A stretch of 64,000 nt of DNA from Spiro-02 sp034114085 (lineage in GTDB: Bacteria > Spirochaetota > Spirochaetia > Sphaerochaetales > Sphaerochaetaceae): the NCBI GenBank assembly GCA_034114085.1, contig JAXEWB010000002.1, positions 65,482-129,481 of the forward strand, read 5' to 3'. Positions 1 to 6,190 of this stretch are shown in pieces. Position 1 is the first letter of the stretch. Each line of letters starts with the position of its first letter. The notes under the pieces are model-generated. The model ran no database searches and was not told where the DNA came from. It saw only the letters and a program-made list of their open reading frames with translations. The translations under genes and the position numbers were made by a program.

Positions 1-196
1 GCCGGATGACTTCAAGGCTGTTCTGATCGATATCAACGACGCCTACGGTCCGTTCGGCGCCAAGTCGATTTCCGAAATCGCCACCAACGGAGCCGCTCCC
101 GCCATCGGGATAGCGATTCATGACGCGGTCGGCGTCTGGATCCGGAGTTGGCCGTTCACTCCTGAGAAAATCCTCCGGGAGCTGGGTCGGATCTGA
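1..196 (+). CDS. Xanthine dehydrogenase family molybdopterin-binding subunit, C-terminal end (partial)
   Basis: Only the last 64 codons are inside the window, read from base 2 and ending at the TGA at 194-196. The translation contains GPFGAKSISEIATNGAAPAI and a tail of the form FTPEKILREL. This is the usual C-terminus of the large molybdenum-cofactor subunit of xanthine dehydrogenase and aldehyde oxidase enzymes, where a GPFGAKG(I)GE motif is followed by APAIANAI and TPEKV. In that family the subunit hydroxylates hypoxanthine, xanthine or related heterocycles. The downstream YgeW homologue, purine permeases and adenine deaminase fit a purine substrate. The substrate cannot be fixed from this fragment. 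Confidence 0.85.
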   Translation, partial: PDDFKAVLIDINDAYGPFGAKSISEIATNGAAPAIGIAIHDAVGVWIRSWPFTPEKILRELGRI

Positions 197-215
197 TCCG
201 TACATTTTCAACCGG

Positions 216-242
216 GGCCTCCGGCGATGTTCGCCGGAGGCC
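216..242 (+). terminator. Hairpin terminator of the molybdoenzyme gene
   Basis: A perfect 12-bp stem (GGCCTCCGGCGA, 216-227, with its complement at 231-242) closes a 3-nt loop just 20 bases after the stop codon. It is followed by a modestly T-rich stretch. It separates the molybdoenzyme gene from the peptide locus. Confidence 0.75.
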
Positions 243-400
243 TTGTGTTCCTGTGACGCTTTGTTCTATGCCTGCGCCATTTTGCGCCTGTCGGTCGGCT
301 AAGGTTGCGTCCGTTGTTTCGGTGAATCTGTATACCGCCTATCTGAACGATAATCCACAAGTTTTCTTGCGCGACTAAAGTTTTCCTCATTGGGGGGTTG

Positions 401-428
401 GTATACTGTATACTTGTATTCTCAATAC
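401..428 (+). promoter_or_regulatory. Palindromic sites upstream of the first Cys-rich peptide gene
   Basis: GTATAC-T-GTATAC (401-413) is a perfect inverted repeat. It is followed by GTATT-CTC-AATAC (416-428), a second short inverted repeat, and then the ribosome-binding site CGGAGG before the ATG at 442. Such dyads could be the operator of the LuxR-type regulator encoded at 700-1572. That link is inferred from proximity only. TATACT inside the first dyad could also serve as a -10 element. Confidence 0.4.
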
Positions 429-441
429 GGAGGATTGTTGT

Positions 442-687
442 ATGGATAAGGAAAAGCTGTCTTTACTTTATCAAAGAATACTTAACGGCAAGGATTCCAA
501 TATCAAGTTGCGAAACCTGAATAAAATCAAGGAGATTCCTCTTATGCCCTGTATTTCCTGCACCAACCAGTGCATTTTGGGTTGTGCCGGTCATACATGC
601 GCAAATGGATGTTCTGGGCTTTCTTGTTCACAGGGATGTTCCGGTACGCAGTGTTCCGCCAGTATGGGAAGTATCGGAGTTGGATAA
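442..687 (+). CDS. Cys-rich RiPP precursor peptide 1
   Basis: An 81-aa peptide with a good ribosome-binding site (CGGAGG, about 10 nt upstream). Residues 1-35 form a charged, Cys-free leader starting MDKEKLSLLYQRIL. Residues 37-72 form the core, with ten cysteines separated mostly by Gly and Ser. The spacing is CxxC, CxxxC, CxxxC and then an alternation of CxxxxC and CxxxC, giving a 9-residue period CxxGCSGxx. Such Cys-dense cores beside a radical SAM/SPASM gene are typical of thioether-modified RiPP precursors (sactipeptides, ranthipeptides). It is transcribed away from its siblings: it ends 12 bp from the convergent regulator gene, while peptides 2-5 lie beyond the maturase. No double-glycine cleavage motif is visible. 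Confidence 0.85.
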   Translation: MDKEKLSLLYQRILNGKDSNIKLRNLNKIKEIPLMPCISCTNQCILGCAGHTCANGCSGLSCSQGCSGTQCSASMGSIGVG

Positions 688-699
688 TAGAAAGCGCAT

Positions 700-1572
700 C
701 TACTGTGTGCCTTGGGCTTTTTTTTCCGTACATGTCCCAAGGAGCTGTTGATGGACGTAATGATATAGGCCGGTCCTGGAATGTATTGCCGGGACTTTTC
801 TGAAAACACCGGAAATGGTGTTTTTAACAAGGCTTTCGGATACAGAAAGAGCTGCGGCAAGTTCTTTGTTTGTGGCGTTGCCTTTACTGCAGAAGAACTC
901 CGACATGACCAGTATCTCGAAAACGCTGAAAGAGTTAGCTTCTGGTGTTTGCGAGAGACGCTTTTTCACTGAGGCTGTATCGAGATCGCTGAAATCCTCA
1001 AGCCCGACGGGCATCGATTCCTGTGCGTTTTTCAAGGAAAAGAGCTTTTCAAAAGAATTTTTTCCACCCATGGCTATTATCATTATGATGTATATGAGCA
1101 AGGACCCGAAATCTACCTCCCGACGTAGAATATAAGTTCTCCAGAACGAAATGAACAAAAACAGGAATATTTCGATGATATAGAACATGCTGCGTTTGGG
1201 AAAATCATAGCTGACATACAAAATGCCACCTACGACTAGCAACCCTAGATCGAATGGGCCGAAATTGTTTGTACTGTATACTAGCAGAAAATCGGCGGTT
1301 GCATAAGAAAGACAGAACACAACCTGTCCAAACCGTATCCATTTTGAATCAGGGTAACAAAGAAACAGACTGAAAAATAGGAAAATGCTTCCGCTCAAGA
1401 CAAAACGTAAATAGTCCTGTCGAAAGTTTCCCGCTGTATAGTCACGTAAGGTGGGCATAAGCATCAGGAACGACAAGAGAATCAGCAGGAACCCCATGCG
1501 CTGTTGCAACCAGAAATACCGACTGTGTTTTTTTTCATGTCCATCCATGGAATAAGTATGTGACATTTCCAT
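700..1572 (-). CDS. Membrane-anchored LuxR-type transcriptional regulator
   Basis: About 290 aa from the ATG at 1572; starts at 1566 or 1548 are also possible, and none has a strong ribosome-binding site. After a polar N-terminus there are about six hydrophobic segments across residues 25-165. A soluble linker and a C-terminal LuxR/GerE helix-turn-helix of about 60 residues follow, recognisable by ATNKELAAALSVSESLVKN and the trailing SRTGL. In this architecture the membrane part is thought to sense a ligand or envelope state and the HTH binds DNA. The gene is convergent with precursor 1 and divergent from the maturase, so it probably controls both transcripts. The frame stays open upstream to 1734, but that would overlap the maturase start, so a shorter start is preferred. 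Confidence 0.7.
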   Translation of the reverse strand: MEMSHTYSMDGHEKKHSRYFWLQQRMGFLLILLSFLMLMPTLRDYTAGNFRQDYLRFVLSGSIFLFFSLFLCYPDSKWIRFGQVVFCLSYATADFLLVYSTNNFGPFDLGLLVVGGILYVSYDFPKRSMFYIIEIFLFLFISFWRTYILRREVDFGSLLIYIIMIIAMGGKNSFEKLFSLKNAQESMPVGLEDFSDLDTASVKKRLSQTPEANSFSVFEILVMSEFFCSKGNATNKELAAALSVSESLVKNTISGVFRKVPAIHSRTGLYHYVHQQLLGTCTEKKAQGTQ

Positions 1573-1721
1573 GCTGTATGCAACGTAATGAAGTCCAAAA
1601 AACTTTTTTCTATCCGAAAGTCTGCGCAAAAGGAAAAAAGTCACATTGTATCGTGGAGACGGATGATGAATGCTAATGATAGCTGGCGCTGATGTTTTAG
1701 TTGATTCAAGGAGGAACTTGT

Positions 1722-3203
1722 ATGGATTATTCACCGAAAACTATATATCTTTTTCATCCCTCTTTGCGATTTAGGAAAGAATCGCATCGATGCATGCTCT
1801 ATGAGATTGATGACTTTTTCCATACTGCGGACAAGCTTTCCGTAATATCTCCGACCGAAGTCATTCTGCTCATGTTGTTCGATGGAACCAGAACTTATGC
1901 CACCGCGGAAAAAGATTTCAGATACCTGTATGATATTCGGGATACATGTAGTTTTTCCATTGGCAGGGCTTTAAATAATCTTGAACATCGGACACGCATA
2001 TCTCCGTTGATCGTACCAATAGAACAACTTTCACAGCATGAAATCCATGAAACTGTCAGTCGATATCCAAACCCAGAGGAATTTCTCATCAAAGAATCGG
2101 AATTGAAACTTGACTATAACGATTTACGGATATCTGGGCCTCTTTCGGTCAACTACAATGTAATGACACAATGTGGTTTTTCCTGCAAATACTGTTATCA
2201 TCCATTAATTCTAATACAAGAATTGATATCACTTGAAAGACTTTCCGACCTGTTCGTTGAACTAAAGAATCTCGGTTGTGAAAGCGTTTTGCTTACTGGC
2301 GGAGATCCGATGCTACGGCCCGATATTGATGAAATTATGCGGATGTTACATATTTCTGGTCTATTTTATACGCTGTCCACAAAAAGCATCTTGGAGAAAA
2401 AACGATTACAATGGCTATACGACGAAGCTGGTCTGGATCGAATGCAGTTAAGTCTGGATTCTTGTGATTCTGCAGTAGTGTCTCGGCTCATTGGGGTGGA
2501 TCACGGATATCTGTCGAGATTTACGCAGATGGTCAAGGATATGCAGGAAATCGGCATGGATATCCGTTTGAAGGCGGTACTGACTTCATATAATGCGGAT
2601 GGAATAGGGGATTTTCTTTCCTATGCCGAGGGGTTAGGAATACGCCATGTGCAGATAGTGGGTTATGGTCGTAGCGGTACCCGACATTCCGATTCTTTGT
2701 TCCCATCTGCTGACCAAGCGGCAAAAGCTTCGGAAATAGTAGCCAAATGGAAGTTGATGCATCCTGAAATGGGGATCGTCGGAGGAGAATATGGAGCGAC
2801 ATATGACGAGCCGATTGAACTGGACGATATCCCTGACTTGGATATGTTTGCGAAACGGACGATATGTAATGCGGGCAGGTTCTCTATGACATTATTGCCA
2901 AACGGTGAAGTATATATCTGTGAACATTTGCCATATGATAAAAAGTTCGTAATTGGAGATATTCGTACACAAAGTCTTACAGACTGGTGGAATGGGGAAC
3001 AGCTACAACAATGGCTGTCCCCACCCGTTAGAAGTTTTTTTCCTGAGGGCTCACCTTGTCGGCATTGTGAAGAAAAATTTTATTCTATCTGCCATACGAG
3101 GTATAGTCGTTGTCTCCGGTTCATACGAGAATTGACTGGACGTGTCGATGGTCCTGATATTCATTGTCCTCGTTCCCTCTTTCCTCGAACAAGATCAACA
3201 TAA
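1722..3203 (+). CDS. Radical SAM/SPASM peptide maturase of the Cys-rich peptide locus
   Basis: 493 aa from the ATG at 1722, chosen for the AAGGAGG site at 1709-1715; an in-frame TTG at 1701 lies upstream of that site. Residues 1-95 resemble a PqqD-like peptide-recognition (RRE) domain, a judgement from layout rather than strong motif. The radical SAM core follows with CGFSCKYC (Cys 151, 155, 158), which binds the 4Fe-4S cluster that cleaves S-adenosylmethionine, and a TGGDPML motif. The last 130 residues form a SPASM-type region: a Cys pair around a PNGEVYIC segment, then CRHC, SIC, SRC and HCP. This suggests auxiliary iron-sulfur clusters, as in thioether-forming maturases. Four precursor genes follow directly, so it most likely cross-links their cysteines; the bond type cannot be deduced. 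Confidence 0.9.
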   Translation: MDYSPKTIYLFHPSLRFRKESHRCMLYEIDDFFHTADKLSVISPTEVILLMLFDGTRTYATAEKDFRYLYDIRDTCSFSIGRALNNLEHRTRISPLIVPIEQLSQHEIHETVSRYPNPEEFLIKESELKLDYNDLRISGPLSVNYNVMTQCGFSCKYCYHPLILIQELISLERLSDLFVELKNLGCESVLLTGGDPMLRPDIDEIMRMLHISGLFYTLSTKSILEKKRLQWLYDEAGLDRMQLSLDSCDSAVVSRLIGVDHGYLSRFTQMVKDMQEIGMDIRLKAVLTSYNADGIGDFLSYAEGLGIRHVQIVGYGRSGTRHSDSLFPSADQAAKASEIVAKWKLMHPEMGIVGGEYGATYDEPIELDDIPDLDMFAKRTICNAGRFSMTLLPNGEVYICEHLPYDKKFVIGDIRTQSLTDWWNGEQLQQWLSPPVRSFFPEGSPCRHCEEKFYSICHTRYSRCLRFIRELTGRVDGPDIHCPRSLFPRTRST

Positions 3204-3217
3204 AGTGAGGTAGCGAC

Positions 3218-3469
3218 ATGGTTACTGAAAAAGTTAAGCAAATGATTGAACGGTTGTGCCCTTGTTCCAAAGATATTTTTGTTATGGATATCGGTGTGGA
3301 ACAATCGGCAGTGGAAAATTGTAATCCAAATTGTTCAAATTCTGAATGTTCTTCTCAATGTATTTCGTGTTCTATCTCTGCATCTATAGCAGATTTGTGC
3401 GATCCTTCCTGTTTTTTTGCGTGTCCAGTAGGAGGGAGTACCCGAGGAGCGAAAAGGAGGGAGTTTTGA
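3218..3469 (+). CDS. Cys-rich RiPP precursor peptide 2 (divergent member)
   Basis: An 83-aa peptide beginning 14 bp after the maturase, with a GTGAGG ribosome-binding site. The N-terminus MVTEKVKQMIERL matches the charged amphipathic start of the other precursors. Unlike the others it has an early CPC pair at residues 14-16 and a second Cys cluster after residue 34 (NCNPNC, SECSSQC, CISC, then DLCDPSC and FFAC). The core is poorer in glycine and lacks the regular CxxGC repeat, and the C-terminus is basic. Its stop codon overlaps the start of precursor 3 (TTGA). It may be a diverged substrate or a degenerating copy. Confidence 0.75.
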   Translation: MVTEKVKQMIERLCPCSKDIFVMDIGVEQSAVENCNPNCSNSECSSQCISCSISASIADLCDPSCFFACPVGGSTRGAKRREF

Positions 3470-3693
3470 ATATTGAGAAACTCAGGCAAGTTGTGAAAGT
3501 TTCTTCGTTTTCTGAAACTAAAAAACCGTATCAATTCGAAAGACTTGTCATAGCTTGTTCTACATGTAGCGATGAATGTATCAATTGTACTGACAAGTGT
3601 TCCGAAGGTTGTTCTTCGGGAAGTTGTTCTGGGGGATGTTTTGCATGCCCTTCTCGCTGTTCCGTCGGGTGCAGTCCTGGTTCGACGGGATGA
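3466..3693 (+). CDS. Cys-rich RiPP precursor peptide 3 (TTG start, coupled)
   Basis: 75 aa from a TTG at 3466 that overlaps the TGA of precursor 2 as TTGA. A strong AAGGAGG at 3454-3460 lies 5 nt upstream, so translation is probably coupled and the non-ATG start is real. The leader MNIEKLRQVVK resembles those of the other precursors. The core from residue 31 holds twelve cysteines in CxxC, CxxxC and CxxxxC spacings (CSTC, CSDEC, CINC, CTDKC, CSEGC, CSSGSC, CSGGC and so on). It differs from precursors 4 and 5 in having acidic and basic residues between cysteines. Probable substrate of the radical SAM enzyme. Confidence 0.85.
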   Translation: MNIEKLRQVVKVSSFSETKKPYQFERLVIACSTCSDECINCTDKCSEGCSSGSCSGGCFACPSRCSVGCSPGSTG

Positions 3694-3746
3694 CAGGTTC
3701 TTAAAAGATTTTATGCGTATGCCAAGAGAGAATATGAGGGTGTGGT

Positions 3747-3968
3747 ATGAATATTAGGAAAATACATAAATCTATCGTGATGTCGGCTGTGCAAGGTCAA
3801 TTTCCCCCAAATTTTCCTTCACCATATTGTCTGCATTGTACATCTTCCTGTGCTAATGGTTGCTCATCCGGAGGGTGTTCCAGTGGTTGTTCAGCCGTCG
3901 GTTGTTCTAGCGGTTGTGCAAATAATAGTTGTAGCGATATGTGTCCTAGTGAAAATACTGCAAAATGA
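3747..3968 (+). CDS. Cys-rich RiPP precursor peptide 4
   Basis: A 73-aa peptide with a GAGGGTG ribosome-binding region upstream of the ATG. The leader is about 27 residues (MNIRKIHKSIVMS...) and ends in a Pro-rich stretch PPNFPSPY. The core from residue 28 has eleven cysteines in a nearly perfect alternation of CxxxC and CxxxxC, with almost only Ser, Gly, Ala and Asn between them (CSSGGCSSGCSAVGCSSGC). The tail SENTAK is free of cysteine. The regularity implies an ordered, possibly solenoid- or helix-like cross-linked product. This is inference from spacing only. Confidence 0.88.
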   Translation: MNIRKIHKSIVMSAVQGQFPPNFPSPYCLHCTSSCANGCSSGGCSSGCSAVGCSSGCANNSCSDMCPSENTAK

Positions 3969-3999
3969 ATGTTTAGTGATTAAAAAGGAGATGGCGTCC

Positions 4000-4254
4000 A
4001 TGGATGTAAAGAAATTAAAAAATTATGCTGAATTGGTATCCGGAGATCAGCCATATGGACAGGATATGCTCATAACCTCTCGATGCTTGATTCACTGTAC
4101 ATCAGGGTGTCCTGCAGGATGCGCCTCTGGTGCGAGTGGCTGTAGTTCAGGTTGTTCTGGGGTGAGCTGTGCCTCTGGTTGTCCAGGCAGTAATTGTTCC
4201 TCAATGTGTACTCATGGTTGTGCGTTAAGTGATGCGATAGTCATCGGCAAATGA
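4000..4254 (+). CDS. Cys-rich RiPP precursor peptide 5
   Basis: 84 aa from the ATG at 4000, chosen because AAAAAGGAG (3982-3990) lies at the right distance; the in-frame ATG at 3991 abuts that site and is rejected. The leader MDVKKLKNYAELVSGDQPYG is followed by a core from residue 29 with twelve cysteines. The spacing is CxxxC three times, one long gap (CASGASGC), then alternating CxxxC and CxxxxC. The Cys-free tail ends DAIVIGK. Ser and Gly dominate between cysteines, as in precursors 1 and 4. It is the last precursor before the exporter. Confidence 0.88.
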   Translation: MDVKKLKNYAELVSGDQPYGQDMLITSRCLIHCTSGCPAGCASGASGCSSGCSGVSCASGCPGSNCSSMCTHGCALSDAIVIGK

Positions 4255-4275
4255 GCCTCAGCGATTCTTGTATGT

Positions 4276-4317
4276 GGCCTTTCTCAATATCCTGCTCTCC
4301 AACATGGAGATAAGGCC
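4276..4317 (+). terminator. Possible attenuating stem-loop between the precursors and the exporter
   Basis: GGCCTT (4276-4281) can pair with AAGGCC (4312-4317), and inside it TCTCC (4296-4300) pairs with GGAGA (4306-4310). No strong U-tract follows. Such elements often keep precursor mRNA more abundant than downstream transporter mRNA. The call is weak. Confidence 0.3.
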
Positions 4318-4364
4318 AACATTGAGTCTCTTTCTATTACATGAAATTGATGAGGGAACATATA

Positions 4365-5999
4365 ATGAGTGAGAGGGGCAAGTTTCATCGAAAAGCGTTC
4401 CGATGGGGTGGGCGGTTCATGCGATGTTATTTTCCTTTCATCGCAGGACTGTCCGTCTTATCATTGTTTATTGGCTTCTTAGGAACTTTAGAACCTGTAT
4501 ATACAGGATGGATCATTGATGCGTTGACAATGAAAGACTCACGCAAATTTTTTTGTCTACTCATTGCGCTATCCTGCATACAGATTGGAATCATGTGCAT
4601 GTCTTTGCTGAACACTTGGCTTAACATGCGATTTCACCGAGACCTCACTGTAGAGACTGAAAGCAGATTGTTTTCGCAAATCCTGAAAAGCCCGGCTTCG
4701 ACCGGTATCGAAAACCAGGGGAATCTCATGAACCTGTTTCTTTCCGATCTCTCTACCATGACTGGGATATATACATCGCTTCTGCCATCTGTCTTTGTAT
4801 CAATTTGTACGCTTACAGTAATTTGTGTACGTTTGTACATGATACACAGAATGCTTCTTGTTTTGACATTGTTCTTTTCTCTTGTTCCGTTGCTGCTCGC
4901 CCATCACTTTGGGCTAAAGCAAGCAGAAATCCATCGACAGGAACAGATTGCGTCAGATGCTTATGTCGGATTCCTTGAAGAAACGTTGCCATCCCTGAGA
5001 GAGCTTCAATCTGCATTTTCCCAGCAATTGTTTATCGGTCGATTAGGTCAGGTTCTTGGAAATTTATTCGGTTTTATCAAGAAAAACACCATAGTCTCTC
5101 TCAAAGCGTCAACTAGCTTTTTTTTGTGTAACTATTTGACGAGCATATCTTTGTTGCTTGTTGTCGGTTTCTCGGTACTGAACGAAGATACATCTATCGG
5201 TACTTTGGTGGCCGCGATTCTGTATTCCCAACAGATTCGAACAATTATCCGAAGCTTTGGTGAGAGGTACCAGGAATTATTATCGCATCAGATATCGACG
5301 CAACGATTAATGTCTATGTTCGTGACATGTTCTGATCATATTCGCAATATATATGTTGAAAGTCAGATACCTTCTGAAAGCGTTTCTCTGTTTATCGACG
5401 ACTTGTCGTTCAGCTATTCCTGCGACAAGCACGTGTTTCGTCATTTCAGTTTCCGTTTTTCTTGTCCAGGACTGTATGTTGTGAAAGGACGCAATGGAAC
5501 AGGAAAAACAACGCTTCTCAATATCTTATGGAGATGGATACCCCCCACCGCTGTCATGAACGGAACAGTGAATTTTATTGGTTGTAAACGAACGGAAGTT
5601 GTTTATGCGCCCCAGTCCCCCACGGTTTTCTCCTTGTCCGTGGCAGATAACCTTTTGCTAGGTATGACAATGGATGAAAAATTTCTGTGGACCGTTCTAG
5701 ATGCTGTCGGATTGTCTGAAATTGTCAGAGCTTTACCGCATGGTCTAAATACTATTCTTAAAGAAGATGGAATAGTATTGTCAAAAGGACAATGCCAAAG
5801 ACTTATTCTGGCACGATGCATCATACAAAAACCAAAAATTCTTCTTTTGGATGAAATTGAAACTGCCATTGACAGGGAAAACGAGATTGCAATTTACAAT
5901 TTGTTATCTACGATTTCCACAAATATGTTGGTGATACTTGCGACTCACCGCGATTCATTTGATTCACTGGCTTCCGAAGTGATTGCCCTCGACGAATGA
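4365..5999 (+). CDS. ABC exporter (fused membrane and ATPase domains) of the Cys-rich peptide locus
   Basis: 544 aa from the ATG at 4365, preceded by TGAGGG at a suitable distance; in-frame ATGs at 4341 and 4350 lack one. Residues 20-300 form an ABC-transporter type-1 membrane domain with about six segments. The ATPase domain has Walker A GRNGTGKTT, a slightly degenerate signature LSKGQCQRL, Walker B ILLLDEIETAID and the switch histidine in LATHRD. There is no N-terminal C39 peptidase domain, so leader removal must need another enzyme. Position directly after the precursor genes makes export of, or immunity to, the mature peptides the likely role. Confidence 0.85.
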   Translation: MSERGKFHRKAFRWGGRFMRCYFPFIAGLSVLSLFIGFLGTLEPVYTGWIIDALTMKDSRKFFCLLIALSCIQIGIMCMSLLNTWLNMRFHRDLTVETESRLFSQILKSPASTGIENQGNLMNLFLSDLSTMTGIYTSLLPSVFVSICTLTVICVRLYMIHRMLLVLTLFFSLVPLLLAHHFGLKQAEIHRQEQIASDAYVGFLEETLPSLRELQSAFSQQLFIGRLGQVLGNLFGFIKKNTIVSLKASTSFFLCNYLTSISLLLVVGFSVLNEDTSIGTLVAAILYSQQIRTIIRSFGERYQELLSHQISTQRLMSMFVTCSDHIRNIYVESQIPSESVSLFIDDLSFSYSCDKHVFRHFSFRFSCPGLYVVKGRNGTGKTTLLNILWRWIPPTAVMNGTVNFIGCKRTEVVYAPQSPTVFSLSVADNLLLGMTMDEKFLWTVLDAVGLSEIVRALPHGLNTILKEDGIVLSKGQCQRLILARCIIQKPKILLLDEIETAIDRENEIAIYNLLSTISTNMLVILATHRDSFDSLASEVIALDE

Positions 6000-6190
6000 C
6001 ACGAAAGTGCGACAATCGCCATCTTCTCATCTACCGTTGTTTTTTTATGGCAAGCCGATTTCAACATATATTTATTTGCAACAAAACGCAACAAATTTTG
6101 TGGACAATCCTATATGCTTGTGATAGTATCTATTTGAGTGAGAATCCTGTGAGACCGCATTTATCGTAAAAACCGGAGGATATGAGGATT

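Noticed and set aside
3346..3465. Upstream hydrophobic extension of precursor 3 from an ATG at 3346
   Set aside because: It lies within precursor 2 in another frame, has no ribosome-binding site, and a strong site precedes the TTG at 3466.
3850..3999. Upstream extension of precursor 5 from an ATG at 3850
   Set aside because: It overlaps the Cys-rich core of precursor 4 in another frame; the AAAAAGGAG site fits the ATG at 4000.
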